A DNA stretch of 5,891 bases from an uncultured Gammaproteobacteria bacterium (GTDB lineage: Bacteria; Pseudomonadota; Gammaproteobacteria; Acidiferrobacterales; CAJVXG01): positions 1 to 5,891 of the forward strand of contig CAJVXG010000097.1 in NCBI GenBank assembly GCA_913009215.1. The letters are read 5' to 3'. Position 1 is the first letter of the stretch, and every line of letters begins with the position of its first letter. The notes beneath the pieces were generated by a model, which saw only the letters and a program-made list of their open reading frames with translations, was not told the DNA's origin and did not search any database. Made by a program: the position numbers and the translations under genes. Below are positions 5,875-5,891 of the stretch, in pieces.

Positions 5875-5891
5875 CAAATGTTCATATTCAG

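Noticed and set aside
1..5891. CRISPR array, tRNA, rRNA, transposase or phage genes
   Set aside because: No regularly spaced direct repeats, no cloverleaf or T-loop signature, and no mobile-element protein found on either strand.

Overview
The window looks like chromosomal DNA from a gammaproteobacterium of moderate GC. The main reason is the gene neighbourhood trpD-trpC (minus), crp (plus) and a YhfA-type OsmC gene (minus). In this layout crp converges with trpC and diverges from yhfA. From memory, Pseudomonas keeps the same order (trpGDC, vfr, OsmC-like gene), and E. coli keeps the divergent crp/yhfA pair. I cannot name the genus from sequence alone.

Layout. Bases 1-1950 (plus) hold the last 649 residues of a CusA-type heavy-metal RND efflux pump; its N-terminus lies outside the window. 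Bases 1951-2371 contain no credible gene. They hold small hairpins and a nested inverted-repeat element (about 2112-2225). yhfA occupies 2372-2797 (minus). A short divergent promoter region separates it from crp, 2884-3525 (plus). The convergent gap 3526-3798 holds a hairpin right after the crp stop and a 143-bp REP/MITE-like repeat. trpC (3799-4611) and trpD (4608-5633), both minus, overlap by four bases as GTGA and so form a translationally coupled unit. Bases 5634-5891 hold the trpD ribosome binding site, a second repeat family (5699-5776), a strong palindrome and a tandem octamer array at the right edge. No trpG is present there.

Function. TrpD and TrpC carry out two steps of tryptophan synthesis: anthranilate to phosphoribosylanthranilate, and CdRP to indole-3-glycerol phosphate. 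Crp is a cAMP-responsive global regulator with all expected cAMP contacts, but with a changed recognition helix (Lys in place of the E. coli Arg185). CusA retains the three methionines that bind Cu(I)/Ag(I) in E. coli CusA. It lacks the TM11 lysine of the E. coli proton relay and carries an enlarged His-rich cytoplasmic loop.

I see no new defence or mobile system. The most unusual content is the density of three unrelated-looking intergenic repeat types in under 6 kb, the substitutions in CusA and Crp, and the apparent separation of trpDC from trpG by repeats.
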